A program made the translations under genes and the position numbers. The notes beneath the pieces were generated by a model. It made no database searches and was not told the origin of the DNA. It worked only from the letters and a program-made list of their open reading frames with translations. 62,003 nucleotides of DNA from Companilactobacillus keshanensis. Its GTDB lineage: Bacteria > Bacillota > Bacilli > Lactobacillales > Lactobacillaceae. Of the stretch, positions 24,851-34,248 are shown in pieces (within the stretch, counting starts at the first letter, position 1; the number at the start of each line of letters is the position of its first letter). The stretch lies in NCBI RefSeq assembly GCF_003946205.1, contig NZ_RHOS01000012.1, positions 1-62,003 of the forward strand, written 5' to 3'.

Positions 24851-26654
24851 TTGATTCCTCCTTATCTTTATTTATTTGATCAGTTAAATCTTTTTGCTTT
24901 TTATTTAAATCGCTAAGTTTAGCGTTTTGACGTCTAACCGTCTTAGTTAGAAGTTCAATATTACGGTTGGCCAAACGGAGTTTATCTGAATTTTCAAAGT
25001 TAATATTCTTTCGTGACAACTTTGAATTGTCCAAACTTACGGTCATCGGCGAATCATTGTTAAGAGGATTGCCACTGATACCGTTCAACGTAACCATAAG
25101 TTTTAGTCCTAGTGGCTCTGCGTTTAGAAACATAGTGTCACCAATGTTTAACTCATCGTCCTGTTGGCTCAAGTTAACAGTTAATTCAACAATAGGATCA
25201 ACTTGCATTACTGAATCTGCATATTTCTTCATGGATTCAACGTCCTTGATTTGATCATTAGTAATGTCTTCACCAACGATTAAACCGTGCTCTGACTGTG
25301 AGGCCGAATTGTAATAGAAAAATGGTTCAAAATAATACTTTACTTCGTCCGTATCCGTTGTGACTGTGCCATCTGTAGCAGTTTCCGTGGACTTGGGTTC
25401 TACATCAGTATCGCCATCGAAGCTAATATCATCAGCACAAACCCATTCATTTGTTGCCACACGATACCATGTTTTTCCACCATACCCATCTGATACGGTT
25501 CCATCAATCTTCCATTGACTTCCGTTAGACAGCGTCTTGCCAGAAATTTCATGTTGACCAGAATATGGAGAATCATAAATTTTTGCAAAAGTTGGCGTTG
25601 TAGTAGTTTGATTGTCACCAGTACCAGTGGTTATGTCAGCAGCCTTAATGGTACCTTGACCCCAGACCTGTTCAATAACTTGTTGTTCTGGCTTGACATC
25701 TCCAGACTTATCAAATGAGAAATATTTTTCGCTTACCCATTCGTTTGTGGCAACACGATACCAAACAACACCATCAATAGATATTTGTTTATCAATAGCC
25801 CATTTACTACCATTTGGCAATTTTTGGCCGGTTAAGTTATTTCCTACCGGTGAGCTATAAACGGGTGCTCCACCATCTTCCATAGTTGAAATAGTTCCTA
25901 TGGAATTACCAGTAGAAGTTGCTGCCAATGTGCTAGATGATCCAGTAGAATCACTGGTTGATGTTCCATCAGCTGTTGAACTGTGGGAATCGTCAACTGT
26001 AGCACCATACAACATAGCCCCATTGACCATTGAAGTGGAGTCTACCGATAACTCAATGTCATTTGTATTGTGAGACCAGATGAATTGACGGTTGGTAGCA
26101 TTCTTATATGAATTCTGATCATAGATTAAAACCGTTTTTCCATTTGGAAGCCAACGTGCTCCATATGAATCAACGGCTTTTTGAATTGCATCTAAACCGG
26201 AGCAGTTACCCCAATCCGTAATATCAACGGTGGGAAAGCTTCCATTAATTTGATATGAATATCCTGAATTGTACTGACTATCAAAGACAAACTTCATCAT
26301 TGAATCAATGGAATAGCTTTGGCTGCCCTTATTAACGTTGAATTGTCTAAAATTTTGAATGCCAAAGATTTCATGTGTCGCGGTGACATCTTTAGTAACA
26401 AAATCATCCACGTATTTAGATACGCACTGCTTGATTTGATACTTTTGGCCGTCAAAGATAATGTAAGCATCGTTCTCCAACAAGTCGAATGAAATACCAT
26501 TCTTTTTTGTAAGAAATGCTGTAAAAGACAGCTGAAATGTCGAACTAACCTGCTTATCTATTTTAAATGTGTCTTCATTTAAGCACGTCAACCATTCTTC
26601 GTGCTGGCCATCGAATGATAGAACGTAAATTTTGTGTCCGTTGAAAGCTGGCAT
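24831..26654 (-). CDS. tal: Tail-associated lysin-type protein (Tal) with inserted SLAP/SH3-like modules
   Basis: 607 residues. The N-terminal 240 (QHEEWLTCLNEDTFKIDKQV onward, to MLYGATVDDSH) and the C-terminal 180 form the prophage tail endopeptidase/Tal baseplate fold. Between them, after a Ser/Thr-rich linker, lie two modules of about 65 residues, each ending in WYRVATNEWV plus an aromatic/acidic turn, very like the SLAP domain on the endolysin. No catalytic motif is seen. Start ATG overlaps the Dit stop. It forms the tail tip under Dit and should contact the cell wall. Confidence 0.8.
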   Translation of the reverse strand: MPAFNGHKIYVLSFDGQHEEWLTCLNEDTFKIDKQVSSTFQLSFTAFLTKKNGISFDLLENDAYIIFDGQKYQIKQCVSKYVDDFVTKDVTATHEIFGIQNFRQFNVNKGSQSYSIDSMMKFVFDSQYNSGYSYQINGSFPTVDITDWGNCSGLDAIQKAVDSYGARWLPNGKTVLIYDQNSYKNATNRQFIWSHNTNDIELSVDSTSMVNGAMLYGATVDDSHSSTADGTSTSDSTGSSSTLAATSTGNSIGTISTMEDGGAPVYSSPVGNNLTGQKLPNGSKWAIDKQISIDGVVWYRVATNEWVSEKYFSFDKSGDVKPEQQVIEQVWGQGTIKAADITTGTGDNQTTTTPTFAKIYDSPYSGQHEISGKTLSNGSQWKIDGTVSDGYGGKTWYRVATNEWVCADDISFDGDTDVEPKSTETATDGTVTTDTDEVKYYFEPFFYYNSASQSEHGLIVGEDITNDQIKDVESMKKYADSVMQVDPIVELTVNLSQQDDELNIGDTMFLNAEPLGLKLMVTLNGISGNPLNNDSPMTVSLDNSKLSRKNINFENSDKLRLANRNIELLTKTVRRQNAKLSDLNKKQKDLTDQINKDKEESNGTTSN

Positions 26655-27580
26655 TAAAAATAGATGAAATAGAATTCAAAGGCAATATCTGAGTTTGTTA
26701 GGCCAGAAATTTCAAACTCGTTATCACCTTTTACTAGTGAAATTGTTCCGTGATTACTATTGATTCCATCAGGCTGACCGTTTAAATACGGGTCAACTCC
26801 ATCAAGAATAAGCTCATCATTTTCACCTAGAACACGGTTATAAGTAAACGATTCACCAGTAGTTTTATTAGTCAAAGTTGGTGAGCCAGAACCTTTAATG
26901 TGGATTTTTAGATAATGATTTTGTCCCAATGGATCAATATCAATTGAACTTGGATTATAAATAGAAAACTTCTCTTCTTTGGATTCATAAGAAATATCTT
27001 TATTAGGTATTCCCATTCCATAAGAAAAGAAGTTTTTTTCTTTATCAAAAATTTCTAATGATGTGCCCACACTCTCACGCATACCTGTGTAGTTGTTGAA
27101 AGTAATAACTATCGTTGCTTGTTTTTCATTAACATATGTCGGAGCAAAAACTTTAGTTTTAACTCGATACTTGAATGAAGGCTCATTGCCAAACACAATC
27201 CAAAAGCCTTTCCGATCCATAAAGAAATCATGTAGAGCAGCATATAGCATCCGGAATTCTGCTTCACTATTCCCGATTACTTCCCAGGTGGAAGTAATAT
27301 CTCGACTATCAAACGAAGACGACGTTAAATGTTGACCATCTCGAGTATTGATTTTCTGCCAATTCTCTACAGGATTAGTTTGAGCTATATCCCAATCATA
27401 GCAATGAACACCGAACATATCTTCAACGTCAAAGTACGAAGTCCAATCAATTCCCTCATCACTTATAGCAACTTCAATTGGATCAAGTGGTAATCTCGAT
27501 GGATTATCACGACCGTTTGAAAAGCCATAAGCATGAGGCTTAGGATTAGTCATTTCATCTTTAAATACCTGATTTGTCAT
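26654..27580 (-). CDS. dit: Distal tail protein (Dit)
   Basis: 308 residues, following the tape measure gene as Dit always does. N-terminal half is the ring-forming beta domain with WEVIGNSEAEFRMLYAALHD and RKGFWIVFGNEPSFKYRVKT; the C-terminal half is a galectin-like or CBM-like beta domain (GSPTLTNKTTGESFTYNRVL). Hexameric hub between tail tube and Tal. Genes overlap by 1 nt on both sides. Confidence 0.85.
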   Translation of the reverse strand: MTNQVFKDEMTNPKPHAYGFSNGRDNPSRLPLDPIEVAISDEGIDWTSYFDVEDMFGVHCYDWDIAQTNPVENWQKINTRDGQHLTSSSFDSRDITSTWEVIGNSEAEFRMLYAALHDFFMDRKGFWIVFGNEPSFKYRVKTKVFAPTYVNEKQATIVITFNNYTGMRESVGTSLEIFDKEKNFFSYGMGIPNKDISYESKEEKFSIYNPSSIDIDPLGQNHYLKIHIKGSGSPTLTNKTTGESFTYNRVLGENDELILDGVDPYLNGQPDGINSNHGTISLVKGDNEFEISGLTNSDIAFEFYFIYF

Positions 27581-30500
27581 TATTGTCTATCACCTCGCTG
27601 GTATGCATAGATATCTGTATTACGTCTGTTTTGCTGATTTAAATTGCTATTGGTTCTAGCAATGTTAATTTCAGGAGCAAAGTTCTTGCCTTCGATAGAA
27701 CCTAGTAGATTAATGACAATATCCAGTTTTTGACCAAGGTCAGCGCTGATATTGCTTGTTAAACTTGAGGATCTAAATTCTGGGTGATAATCTGCCATTC
27801 TCCCCATTAAATCTCCTATTAATGGGATAGCTGATGGCTTAGAAGGATTAATTGCAAATTCGTCACCAGCTTCACCGATAATGGCATTAGTAGCACCAAA
27901 GACATGTCCACCGTTAGCCATTAATCTTGGACCAGAAGGACCACTAGCTGAACCACGCCATTCACCATACTTTCCGTTGTAGCCCATACCCATATCAGAA
28001 CGCCATGTAGCATCATTGAATAACGCTATCAATTGATCCAATGGATTCCAAATATCCTTGTGTCCAGGCATAGCGTAACTATTAAATGTTGGGTCAATAT
28101 ACTGCAAAATTCCTTTTGATGGTGTACCGGCTTTGGCATTATTATCAGTCAAATTAATAGCGTGTGGATTACCGCCAGATTCATTGCCGATAATACGTTC
28201 AATCATGTCCACATTGAAGTCAGTGATTGATTGATGCATGTAATCGGCTGCAGCTCTAATCATTGAACCATACGCTTTAGCTGGTCTAGCACCACCAACA
28301 GCAGATTGAGCTTCTAACTCTTGATCCTTTAGCTTGTTCATTTGGTCTTTAAACCAATTGATTGATTGTTTAACAACGTAATGACCGGCTGGAGGAGCGA
28401 ACACATTACCGAATTTAGTTGACTGAGCAATTTTAGACGTGGCTTTATCCCAAACAGATGTTAGATTTCCTAACGGATCTTTTAAGAAAGAAGTAATACC
28501 TTCAAGCTTATCCTTGACCCATTTGCCCATGTCGCTTAGCTCACCTTTGACCCAGTCACCGACACCATTTGCATAATGTGGAACTGAACTAGGTGCGAAT
28601 CTTCTGGCTGTTTCAGTAGCAGGTACAACTGTAGCACCCGGTTTCAAATCAACCATGACATTGCGCATTTTAGGAATGATTCTCCAAGGCTCACCAGGGT
28701 TCTTAAATGCTTCCTCAAATACTGAACCTTTTTGATCATTAATAAGTGCAGGACCACCGGGGTGGTAGCCAACACCACTAGCATATTTGATAGGTGCAAT
28801 TGATTGAGCTTTACCACCGAAGAATTTAATGACGGTATTGATTCCGCCAATACCACCGTTAATCGCACCAACAACGCCGCTCATAGCATCGTGAGCCCAG
28901 CCTTTAAATTTATCAAATATCTTTTTAAAGAAGTCGGCTACACTTTGCCACATGGAATTCCAACCTGATTTGAAACTAGAGCTAAACCCGGACCACCAAG
29001 AATTAATTCCAGCAGTGAAATCATCGTAGGCGCTATGCATGTTTTTCCAGTTATCATGCATATCGGTCTTTCTGTCTTTCCAGCCTTGATTCCAGTCTTT
29101 ACCAAACGAAGTTGAAAATCCAGACCACCATTTACCTATACCTGTAGTGAAATCATCATAGGCACTGTGCATGTTCTTCCAATCGTCATGCATATCAGTC
29201 TTTCTATCTTTCCAAGACTTATCCCACTTCTTGCCAAAGTCCTTAGAAAATCCAGACCACCATTTAGATATATTTTTATCCCAACTAGATGTTGTCTTTT
29301 GTGTGTCTTTCCAAAAGTTATCCCATGACTTACCAAACTTAGATTTCTTTAATGACTTTTCCATCGAATCTAAAGAATTGCTAAATGATTTAGCAAATCC
29401 TTTTTTGCCATTAAATACGCTTCCAAGTTCATCAGACCATTTTTCCATGGCCTTCTTTGTTCCTTTATCCTTCTTGAGCCATTTAGAAACGCCAGCAAAA
29501 GTTCCGGTAATATTAGCTAATAAGCCTTTTTTACCTTTAGTTGCATTTTTAACAGAACTCTCAAGGCCAGACATCCATTTATCAAAGCCTTTTTTAGTTG
29601 ACTTGTCCTTGAGTAACCAATCTCCGACACCTTTAAAAGCGCCAACTAGATTGTTTCCGAGACCTTTTTTACCTTTAGTAGCTGCTTTGACTGATTTTCC
29701 AAGTCCTGATACCCACTTAGTAATGCTTTTGCCAGTCTTAGTATCCTTTAAAAGAAAGGCACCAATACCCAAAAATGGGTTGGCCAAAGTAAGAAGTATT
29801 TCTTTTTTATGCTTACCCATCCAAGTAGTGATACCCTTTGTCCACTCAGCAACAGCATCGCCAGCTTTACGTGAGTAATAACCAGCTTTTTGGATAATTC
29901 CTTTTGGTGGCTTAGCCCCCTTACCGGCTTTATTCCAGCCATCAGTGAACTCTTTAGCTGCCTTACCACCATACTTACCTAAAGTACGTCCAATCAATGC
30001 ACCAACCGCTTCACCAGCTGGACCACCGAGCATAAAGCCAATTCCACCACCGATTGCTCCACCGGCAGCCTTACCAAAGCCTTCAAATTTCTGTTCTGGA
30101 TTCTTTGCTTTTAACGCTCCCACAATGTCAAGCCCAGCAGTGGCAGCAACACCGGTTGTAACACCGGCAGTTGCTAATTTAGCACCAGTAGACATATTTC
30201 CAACACTTGTACTAGATAACTTACCGCCTTGAAATCCTTTTCCAATGAATTTAAACAAACTACTAAAGTTATTTTTTGTTCCTGAAATAAATTCTGCTAT
30301 TTTAGCTTTAGAATCATTCAATCCGGTAACACCAAATCTAAGTACCTTTTTAGCGTTATCACCCTTTCCAACAACTTTAGTAAGTAAGCCACCTTCTTTA
30401 CCACCAATACCAACAATCTTTAATAGTGGATCGAAGGCGCCTTTGGCAAGCTTAAAACCCTTCATTGCTACAAAATAACCAGCGATAGCTTTGATAGCGG

Positions 30501-32100
30501 TTTTATGCTTAGCGATAGAACTCAATATACTTTCAAAAGTTTTTAAAGGATCAGCTGAATTTTTAGCATTTTTATCTGTTAACCCAAACATATTAGCAAT
30601 GGTTTTCATGATAGACTTCATATCACTCCAAACAGCTTTACCGAAAATTCCTACGATGGTTCCTAAATCCTCAGCAATATCAGAAATAGTTCCTTTATGC
30701 TGAGAAAGATATTTGATAATGGAACTTACATGTTGAGACAGCTTAGCCAATCCGTTTCCGGCGTCGGTTAGTAATCCCTTGAATGCTGATGAATTTAACT
30801 CATCAGCTATATCAGATAGACCGGTAGTCTTTTCCTCAACCAATGGCTTCATTAATGTCCCTTTAGCAGATGTCCAACCAGATTTAATACGGGCAATTGC
30901 TCCTTCACCAGTCTTGCCGAACTTATCAAAAGTATCTGATGAATGTGCGGCAACTTGAGTCATAGCATATTCAAATTTTTGTGATGTGATATCACCATTT
31001 GAAACAGCTTTAGTTAACTGATCTTGAGTCATCCCCAAAGCTTTTGCTAACTCACGCGGCAACGCTGGCACTGCTTTAGACATTCGTGTATAAGCCATGG
31101 TAGAAAGCTTACCTGATGCTTCAACTTTTGCATAAGACGAAGCCAAACCGTTTGCAGCATCTTCACCCTTGCCTGATTCTATTGCCAAGCTTGAAAATGC
31201 TCTAGTCAGATTTTGGGTAGTAGTAAAACTACCAGAAAATCCATAAATTTTCTTTTGCAAGTCATTGATTGCACCAGCAGAAAAACCAGTGGCACTTCTT
31301 AATTCAGCCATAGAGCCAACCATAGCTTTAGTTTGACCGGCAGAAAGCCCCATGCCTTCCCAGACACGATTAATCTGTTCACCAGCTTCTGCTACCTGCA
31401 TACCACTTTGGGCAGCAGAAATAAGGCCACCAGACATTGCTTGCAAGCCACTCAGAACAGCGCCACCAATTAATGAACCACCGATAATTGACTTAAATCG
31501 ACTAGTTTTTTCCTTAGCTGCATCCATCCGACTACTAAATCGTTCAAGACTTGTATTAGCACTAGATGTATCTGCCGTAACTTTTGTATTGATGTGATCT
31601 GGAATATTCTTTGCAACACGTTCAAAATCTTCAAATGCAGCCTTGTGCGCAATTGCATTTAATTGTGTACGTGCTTCTTTTGGAACTTTGTCATACCACT
31701 CTTTGAACGTACGAAAGCCAGTATCGTTTAGTTTTGCCTTTAACTCAGTCTGCTGACTTTTTGGCAATGATTTTAGATCTGATTTATATGCTTCAAATCC
31801 ATTTTGTTCAACGTTTGCCTTTAACTTTGTATATTTATCCTTAGGCAATGCCTTCATATAGCTGTCAAACGTATCAAAGCCGCTCTTTTCAGCCATAGCA
31901 TTCAACTTAGTTTGAACGTCTTTAGGCAGGCCCTGAAGTTTTTGGTTAAAGGTAACGATTTTCTGCTCATCAGCAGTAGCATCAAGTTTTACGTTCTTAT
32001 CCTTGATGTTATCCATTGCTTGTTTAACTCTCTGAGCAGTCGGAGTTAACTGATCTTTACCAAGAAAATTAATAACTTTGTTTACTACGATATCTGGCAT
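27580..32100 (-). CDS. tmp: Tape measure protein with internal repeats and SLT domain
   Basis: 1506 residues, longest gene of the prophage. N-terminus has four to five degenerate repeats of about 30 residues (each with LPK-x4-KLxA), a tape-measure core (about 200-430), Gly/Ala-rich hydrophobic helices (640-720), repeats around KNATKGKKGL, and two near-identical 43-residue Trp-rich units (WWSGFS through HSAYDDF) plus a partial third. At about 1290-1385 lies a transglycosylase SLT domain (GNESGGNPHAIN, GILQYIDPTF). It sets tail length; at about 0.15 nm per residue, around 220 nm. Confidence 0.92.
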   Translation of the reverse strand: MPDIVVNKVINFLGKDQLTPTAQRVKQAMDNIKDKNVKLDATADEQKIVTFNQKLQGLPKDVQTKLNAMAEKSGFDTFDSYMKALPKDKYTKLKANVEQNGFEAYKSDLKSLPKSQQTELKAKLNDTGFRTFKEWYDKVPKEARTQLNAIAHKAAFEDFERVAKNIPDHINTKVTADTSSANTSLERFSSRMDAAKEKTSRFKSIIGGSLIGGAVLSGLQAMSGGLISAAQSGMQVAEAGEQINRVWEGMGLSAGQTKAMVGSMAELRSATGFSAGAINDLQKKIYGFSGSFTTTQNLTRAFSSLAIESGKGEDAANGLASSYAKVEASGKLSTMAYTRMSKAVPALPRELAKALGMTQDQLTKAVSNGDITSQKFEYAMTQVAAHSSDTFDKFGKTGEGAIARIKSGWTSAKGTLMKPLVEEKTTGLSDIADELNSSAFKGLLTDAGNGLAKLSQHVSSIIKYLSQHKGTISDIAEDLGTIVGIFGKAVWSDMKSIMKTIANMFGLTDKNAKNSADPLKTFESILSSIAKHKTAIKAIAGYFVAMKGFKLAKGAFDPLLKIVGIGGKEGGLLTKVVGKGDNAKKVLRFGVTGLNDSKAKIAEFISGTKNNFSSLFKFIGKGFQGGKLSSTSVGNMSTGAKLATAGVTTGVAATAGLDIVGALKAKNPEQKFEGFGKAAGGAIGGGIGFMLGGPAGEAVGALIGRTLGKYGGKAAKEFTDGWNKAGKGAKPPKGIIQKAGYYSRKAGDAVAEWTKGITTWMGKHKKEILLTLANPFLGIGAFLLKDTKTGKSITKWVSGLGKSVKAATKGKKGLGNNLVGAFKGVGDWLLKDKSTKKGFDKWMSGLESSVKNATKGKKGLLANITGTFAGVSKWLKKDKGTKKAMEKWSDELGSVFNGKKGFAKSFSNSLDSMEKSLKKSKFGKSWDNFWKDTQKTTSSWDKNISKWWSGFSKDFGKKWDKSWKDRKTDMHDDWKNMHSAYDDFTTGIGKWWSGFSTSFGKDWNQGWKDRKTDMHDNWKNMHSAYDDFTAGINSWWSGFSSSFKSGWNSMWQSVADFFKKIFDKFKGWAHDAMSGVVGAINGGIGGINTVIKFFGGKAQSIAPIKYASGVGYHPGGPALINDQKGSVFEEAFKNPGEPWRIIPKMRNVMVDLKPGATVVPATETARRFAPSSVPHYANGVGDWVKGELSDMGKWVKDKLEGITSFLKDPLGNLTSVWDKATSKIAQSTKFGNVFAPPAGHYVVKQSINWFKDQMNKLKDQELEAQSAVGGARPAKAYGSMIRAAADYMHQSITDFNVDMIERIIGNESGGNPHAINLTDNNAKAGTPSKGILQYIDPTFNSYAMPGHKDIWNPLDQLIALFNDATWRSDMGMGYNGKYGEWRGSASGPSGPRLMANGGHVFGATNAIIGEAGDEFAINPSKPSAIPLIGDLMGRMADYHPEFRSSSLTSNISADLGQKLDIVINLLGSIEGKNFAPEINIARTNSNLNQQNRRNTDIYAYQRGDRQ

Positions 32101-32604
32101 CTATTCTCGCCCCCTTTCCATGACCAGATCATGAAACGCTTTTGCACTGATTTGTTTTCTTTGAATGTTGTCCGATTCCTTGCCAAAATTGGTAGCAAAA
32201 TCTTTAACCTCGAAAAGTGAAGATTCAATTGATCGATTTTGTGTTTCAATATCTTCAATCAGACCTACTGGTCTTACCATTGAGGATTTAAGACGCTCAT
32301 TCTCAAGATCGTCATATTGAGCAAGCAACGCTCCACGACACAAATCATTAAATTCAAAGGGAGTTAACTTCCAAAAATCATCAATATTTGTAATACCGAT
32401 AATTCTTCTAGCTCTACTTATCTGCTCATCCAAATCAAACTGATTTACTTGCTTGCTTCCTCGATTCTCTTGTTTGCTTCCTTCATGTTTTCTTCGAGTT
32501 GATCGATTTGAATTTGAGTCATTTCTTTTTCTTCGGTTTTTACCGATTTCAATTCCAAACTCTTCTTCATACCTTTGATCAAACGATCTCCGTATCTCAT
32601 CCAC
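32101..32604 (-). CDS. Tail assembly chaperone, T part made by -1 frameshift (GT fusion)
   Basis: The frame overlaps gene G by 160 nt and is offset by -1 to it. The ATG at 32604 has no ribosome binding site; the C-terminal part (FWKLTPFEFNDLCRGALLAQ, DLENERLKSS) is the conserved T portion found before tape measure genes. As in most long-tailed phages, it should be made as a G-T fusion through slippage on an A-rich run near 32519-32543. The first 50 codons shown are the alternative frame of G. Confidence 0.75.
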   Translation of the reverse strand: MDEIRRSFDQRYEEEFGIEIGKNRRKRNDSNSNRSTRRKHEGSKQENRGSKQVNQFDLDEQISRARRIIGITNIDDFWKLTPFEFNDLCRGALLAQYDDLENERLKSSMVRPVGLIEDIETQNRSIESSLFEVKDFATNFGKESDNIQRKQISAKAFHDLVMERGRE

Positions 32605-32912
32605 TCGCTTATTTTCGCTTTTAAAAAACCTGCGTTAATTAGCCCCTTAATAATTTCGCTAGTAACTTCGTGGATATCGTCAAATCGACCATCTTCACTT
32701 AATTGATCAACTAACTCATCTTCTTTAAGCAAATTTCCAGCAACAGCCTTAAAGAAAGTAATTACTGAATCTACATTGTCAGCAAATAAACCATCTAAAA
32801 ATGAATTAAATTTGTCAGCACGTTTATCCTTGTCTTCACCAGCAATATTCTTGTATAAAAGATAATTAAAAGTAGGTGTGACCATTCCTTTTTTTGTCTC
32901 TAAAGTTAGCAT
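32445..32912 (-). CDS. Tail assembly chaperone G
   Basis: 155 residues from ATG 32912 with GGAGAAATT upstream. Starts MLTLETKKGMVTPTFNYLLY and continues with a helical domain (FNSFLDGLFADNVDSVITFF); the size and position between tail tube and tape measure genes match gpG. The product coats the tape measure before tail tube assembly. Its highly charged last 40 codons overlap the T frame, where frameshifting is expected. Confidence 0.8.
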   Translation of the reverse strand: MLTLETKKGMVTPTFNYLLYKNIAGEDKDKRADKFNSFLDGLFADNVDSVITFFKAVAGNLLKEDELVDQLSEDGRFDDIHEVTSEIIKGLINAGFLKAKISEWMRYGDRLIKGMKKSLELKSVKTEEKEMTQIQIDQLEENMKEANKRIEEASK

Positions 32913-32953
32913 CTTAATTTCTCCTAGTAATTTGATTCCGTCCACCACCGCTC

Positions 32954-33003
32954 AAGTGTGTGAGTATGCACTTGATTAGATGCTAAGCAATCGGCTTAGT
33001 ATC
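32954..33003 (-). promoter_or_regulatory. Two intercistronic hairpins after the tail tube gene
   Basis: A 10-bp stem (32979-32988 with 32994-33003, one G-U) and a 5-bp stem (32954-32958 with 32969-32973) lie between the tail tube stop and gene G. Neither has a T-run. Such hairpins usually protect the 3' end of abundant tail tube mRNA or reduce read-through. Confidence 0.5.
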
Positions 33004-33011
33004 TAAGATGC

Positions 33012-33773
33012 TTATGATCCTGTAACTGATCCTGTACCTGATCCTGTACTTGAACTTCCTGAATTAGATGTATTAGCTGGTTTAGAAGCTCCAGGACCCA
33101 TGACATCTTCACCAGTTGTTGTATCTTGAACAGTGATGGTTTCATCATCGGCAGAATTATCAACCACATCCCCATTTTCTGTACCAATGTCACTTGGATG
33201 TGCCCAGTTGTAATACTTATCTAAATCATCAAGTACACCATCATCAAGGTCAGATTCGTCCAATTCAAAAGCATTCTCATCAGAATTAATTGCTCGTTCA
33301 ACACCATTGACTTCAAATTGAAGATTGGATGTAACGATTCCACCAAGTGCTTCAGTATTTGGCAAGTTAGGAACATAAGATTGAGAAAATTGTGCTTGAA
33401 CTTTACGATTTGGCTTTGTTCCATGAAGCGTATTTAGGTCAACACGCCATAAGCCAATTAATTCACCTTTTTCCCATGCTGCATATAGATCCCAATAGAG
33501 ATCTTTTCCGTTGTTGTCAGGATCATCAAAGATAACATCGACTGTTCTTTGTTGATTAATTGCACCAACGCCCTTAGCAGTTCCACGCTTAGTAGCAGTT
33601 GATTGAATTGCTCGTGTGTTAGTACCTGATGTAGCACCTTGTTGACCTAAAATGTGTGCCTTATTAGTTACCGGCTCATGCATAAAACGCTTATACAAAT
33701 AGATGATTTTGTTTGCATCACGACCTTTAAAGTCTTTTTTGAGTTTGTTTCCTGTTTGTGTATTGTCAGCCAT
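33012..33773 (-). CDS. Major tail tube protein
   Basis: 253 residues from ATG 33773 (AAGGAAAT upstream; the frame is open 14 codons more). Central region DVIFDDPDNNGKDLYWDLYA, ELIGLWRVDLNT and GGIVTSNLQFEVNG fit the TP901-1 tail tube fold. The last 40 residues are low-complexity Ser/Thr/Gly (SGSSSTGSGTGSV), a flexible surface tail. Position before the chaperone pair supports the call. Confidence 0.82.
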   Translation of the reverse strand: MADNTQTGNKLKKDFKGRDANKIIYLYKRFMHEPVTNKAHILGQQGATSGTNTRAIQSTATKRGTAKGVGAINQQRTVDVIFDDPDNNGKDLYWDLYAAWEKGELIGLWRVDLNTLHGTKPNRKVQAQFSQSYVPNLPNTEALGGIVTSNLQFEVNGVERAINSDENAFELDESDLDDGVLDDLDKYYNWAHPSDIGTENGDVVDNSADDETITVQDTTTGEDVMGPGASKPANTSNSGSSSTGSGTGSVTGS

Positions 33774-33834
33774 TTTATTTCCTTCTTTCAAATTCTTTGG
33801 TAAAAAAATAAACATTCACTCTTGAAATGAATGT

Positions 33835-34248
33835 CTAAATAAATGATTTTTCTGTTATGTTGTAATCCATCGTGATTGTCACGTGTCTCAAACTCTGATC
33901 GGTTGAATTATCAATTACTTCAACTTGATTGAAAGCGACAGATGAGCAATTATAACTTGATAATCTCAAATATTTCAGATACTCACGTATGCTGAAACAA
34001 GTATCCATCATTAAGCCGTGGTCATTGTCTACCAAATCAAAATAATTAACGTACAACGTATAACTTGAAAGCTGTTCGTTCTTAGCACGATTAACGTCTC
34101 CAGTGTCACCGGTTGAAATGATTATTTGAGGATATTCATTAGTATCACTCACATTTGAATCAAATATTGGTATGTCGTCTGCTATGGTTTCGATTGTTTT
34201 AATAGCTGATGTAACCATGTCTCGTTGTGGTGAAATCAAATTTATCAC
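33835..34248 (-). CDS. Probable tail terminator protein
   Basis: 137 residues, alpha/beta pattern (PQIIISTGDTGDVNRAKNEQ, SYTLYVNYFDL, RHVTITMDYN) and position just before the tail tube gene match the tail terminator/completion protein of siphoviruses (gpU-like). No sequence signature is strong enough to name it with certainty. Gene abuts the preceding one at a single base. Confidence 0.6.
   Translation of the reverse strand: MINLISPQRDMVTSAIKTIETIADDIPIFDSNVSDTNEYPQIIISTGDTGDVNRAKNEQLSSYTLYVNYFDLVDNDHGLMMDTCFSIREYLKYLRLSSYNCSSVAFNQVEVIDNSTDQSLRHVTITMDYNITEKSFI

Noticed and set aside
29171-29878. 235-codon open frame on the plus strand
   Set aside because: It lies entirely opposite to the repeated part of the tape measure gene, has no ribosome binding site and reflects that gene's codon bias.
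30245-30703. Plus-strand open frames of 70-95 codons opposite to tape measure, and similar ones opposite to Tal and BppU-like genes
   Set aside because: Antisense shadows of long genes; low-complexity composition and no start signals.
32604-32604. Independent start codon for the T frame at 32604
   Set aside because: No Shine-Dalgarno sequence and the family is known to be made by -1 frameshift from G, so the ATG is probably incidental.
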